Origin: Gordionus sp. m RMFG-2023
Taxonomy: Eukaryota; Nematomorpha; Gordioida; Chordodea; Parachordodidae
Direction of reading: 5' to 3'
Assembly (NCBI RefSeq): GCF_954871325.1
Contig: NC_088778.1
Coordinates: 2,389,743 to 2,453,742 of the forward strand
Length of the DNA: 64,000 nt
Part shown: in pieces, positions 63,801 through 64,000 of the stretch
Numbering within the stretch: position 1 is the stretch's first letter
Layout of the letters: every line of letters starts with the position of its first letter
Position numbers and translations under genes: made by a program
The notes under the pieces: generated by a model
Seen by the model: only the letters and a program-made list of their open reading frames with translations
Told to the model about the DNA's origin: nothing
Database searches by the model: none

Positions 63801-64000
63801 TATCAGCATGAGGGCCATGACGACTATCAAAATTTTAATAAGATGTCAACTATTTTACAAATTTATAGACTATATCTAATACCCAAAAATCGTAATTATC
63901 ATTTATCTATTATGTGATATATAGCTAGATGCCTTATTTTTGGGAATCATAGGAAATTCAGCTAAAAAGATTATATTCTCTCCCTAAAAAAATAAGAAAT

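Noticed and set aside
1-64000. CRISPR arrays, rRNA, intact tRNA genes, prokaryotic operons
   Set aside because: No spaced direct-repeat array, ribosomal sequence or ribosome-binding-site-led ORF series was seen; the window is eukaryotic.

Overview
The window is a very AT-rich piece of a eukaryotic nuclear genome, with no bacterial-style operons, ribosomal RNA or CRISPR. The wreckage of hAT, Tc1/mariner and RTE-type elements, plus a repeat-borne protein family with the motif LPPLHIKLGL, is of the kind common in arthropod genomes. I infer an insect, perhaps a plant-sucking hemipteran, but nothing here proves the taxon.

The main content is not visible as long ORFs. On the minus strand the window carries a head-to-tail array of about eight copies of a gene built almost wholly from microexons (15 to 45 nt). 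I located about 100 of them by hand. Each is bounded by AG...GT splice sites, all but one or two have a length divisible by three, and all are read in the same phase (the last base of one exon plus the first two of the next form the junction codon, i.e. symmetric phase-1 exons). Homologous exons from different copies encode recognisably related peptides. I call them, in proposed transcript order, a-f then g-n then t (terminal): a NTTG..FNS; b K.I; c NGTL.I.L; d; e S.S..ITSS; f PYLIKHN; g PN.MIC.R.K; h (Y/F)SC..E; i; j NV.S.IQ; k YL...DHYIQ; l NLVIGI; m GN..LT.NI; n Q.TKPK; t with stop codon. The spliced products are about 150 residues plus a probable signal peptide. This architecture recalls aphid 'bicycle' effector genes and flatworm micro-exon genes (MEGs).

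Layout: repeat unit A 1085-3532, B 7703-10294, C 13433-16658, D 19238-22710 with an extra cassette block D' 22867-23323, a remnant E1 at 32.2 kb, E2 42105-46654, E3 49716-54117, F 57705-60251. The stop exon of one gene and the start region of the next lie together between exons n and a, so a gene runs from a-f of one unit through a long intron into g-n of the next lower unit. Nearly all transposons sit in these long f-to-g introns: a Tc1 relic (4.9-5.8 kb), a 248-bp hAT MITE with perfect TSD (17.2 kb), an RTE fragment (31.4-32.2 kb), two hAT copies in inverted orientation (34.9-37.7 kb), a 412-bp hAT MITE with perfect TSD (39.0 kb), the LPPLHIKLGL relic (39.9-40.5 kb), foldbacks (40.8, 41.3 and 48.3 kb), a 1682-bp hAT with perfect TSD (55.2-56.9 kb) and a long RTE copy (61.4-63.8 kb). 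A further hAT relic with a nested MITE lies at 27.8-29.6 kb.

Most other sequence is AT-rich intron or intergenic DNA with no feature I can support. All calls come from reading by eye; splice sites and gene boundaries are predictions.
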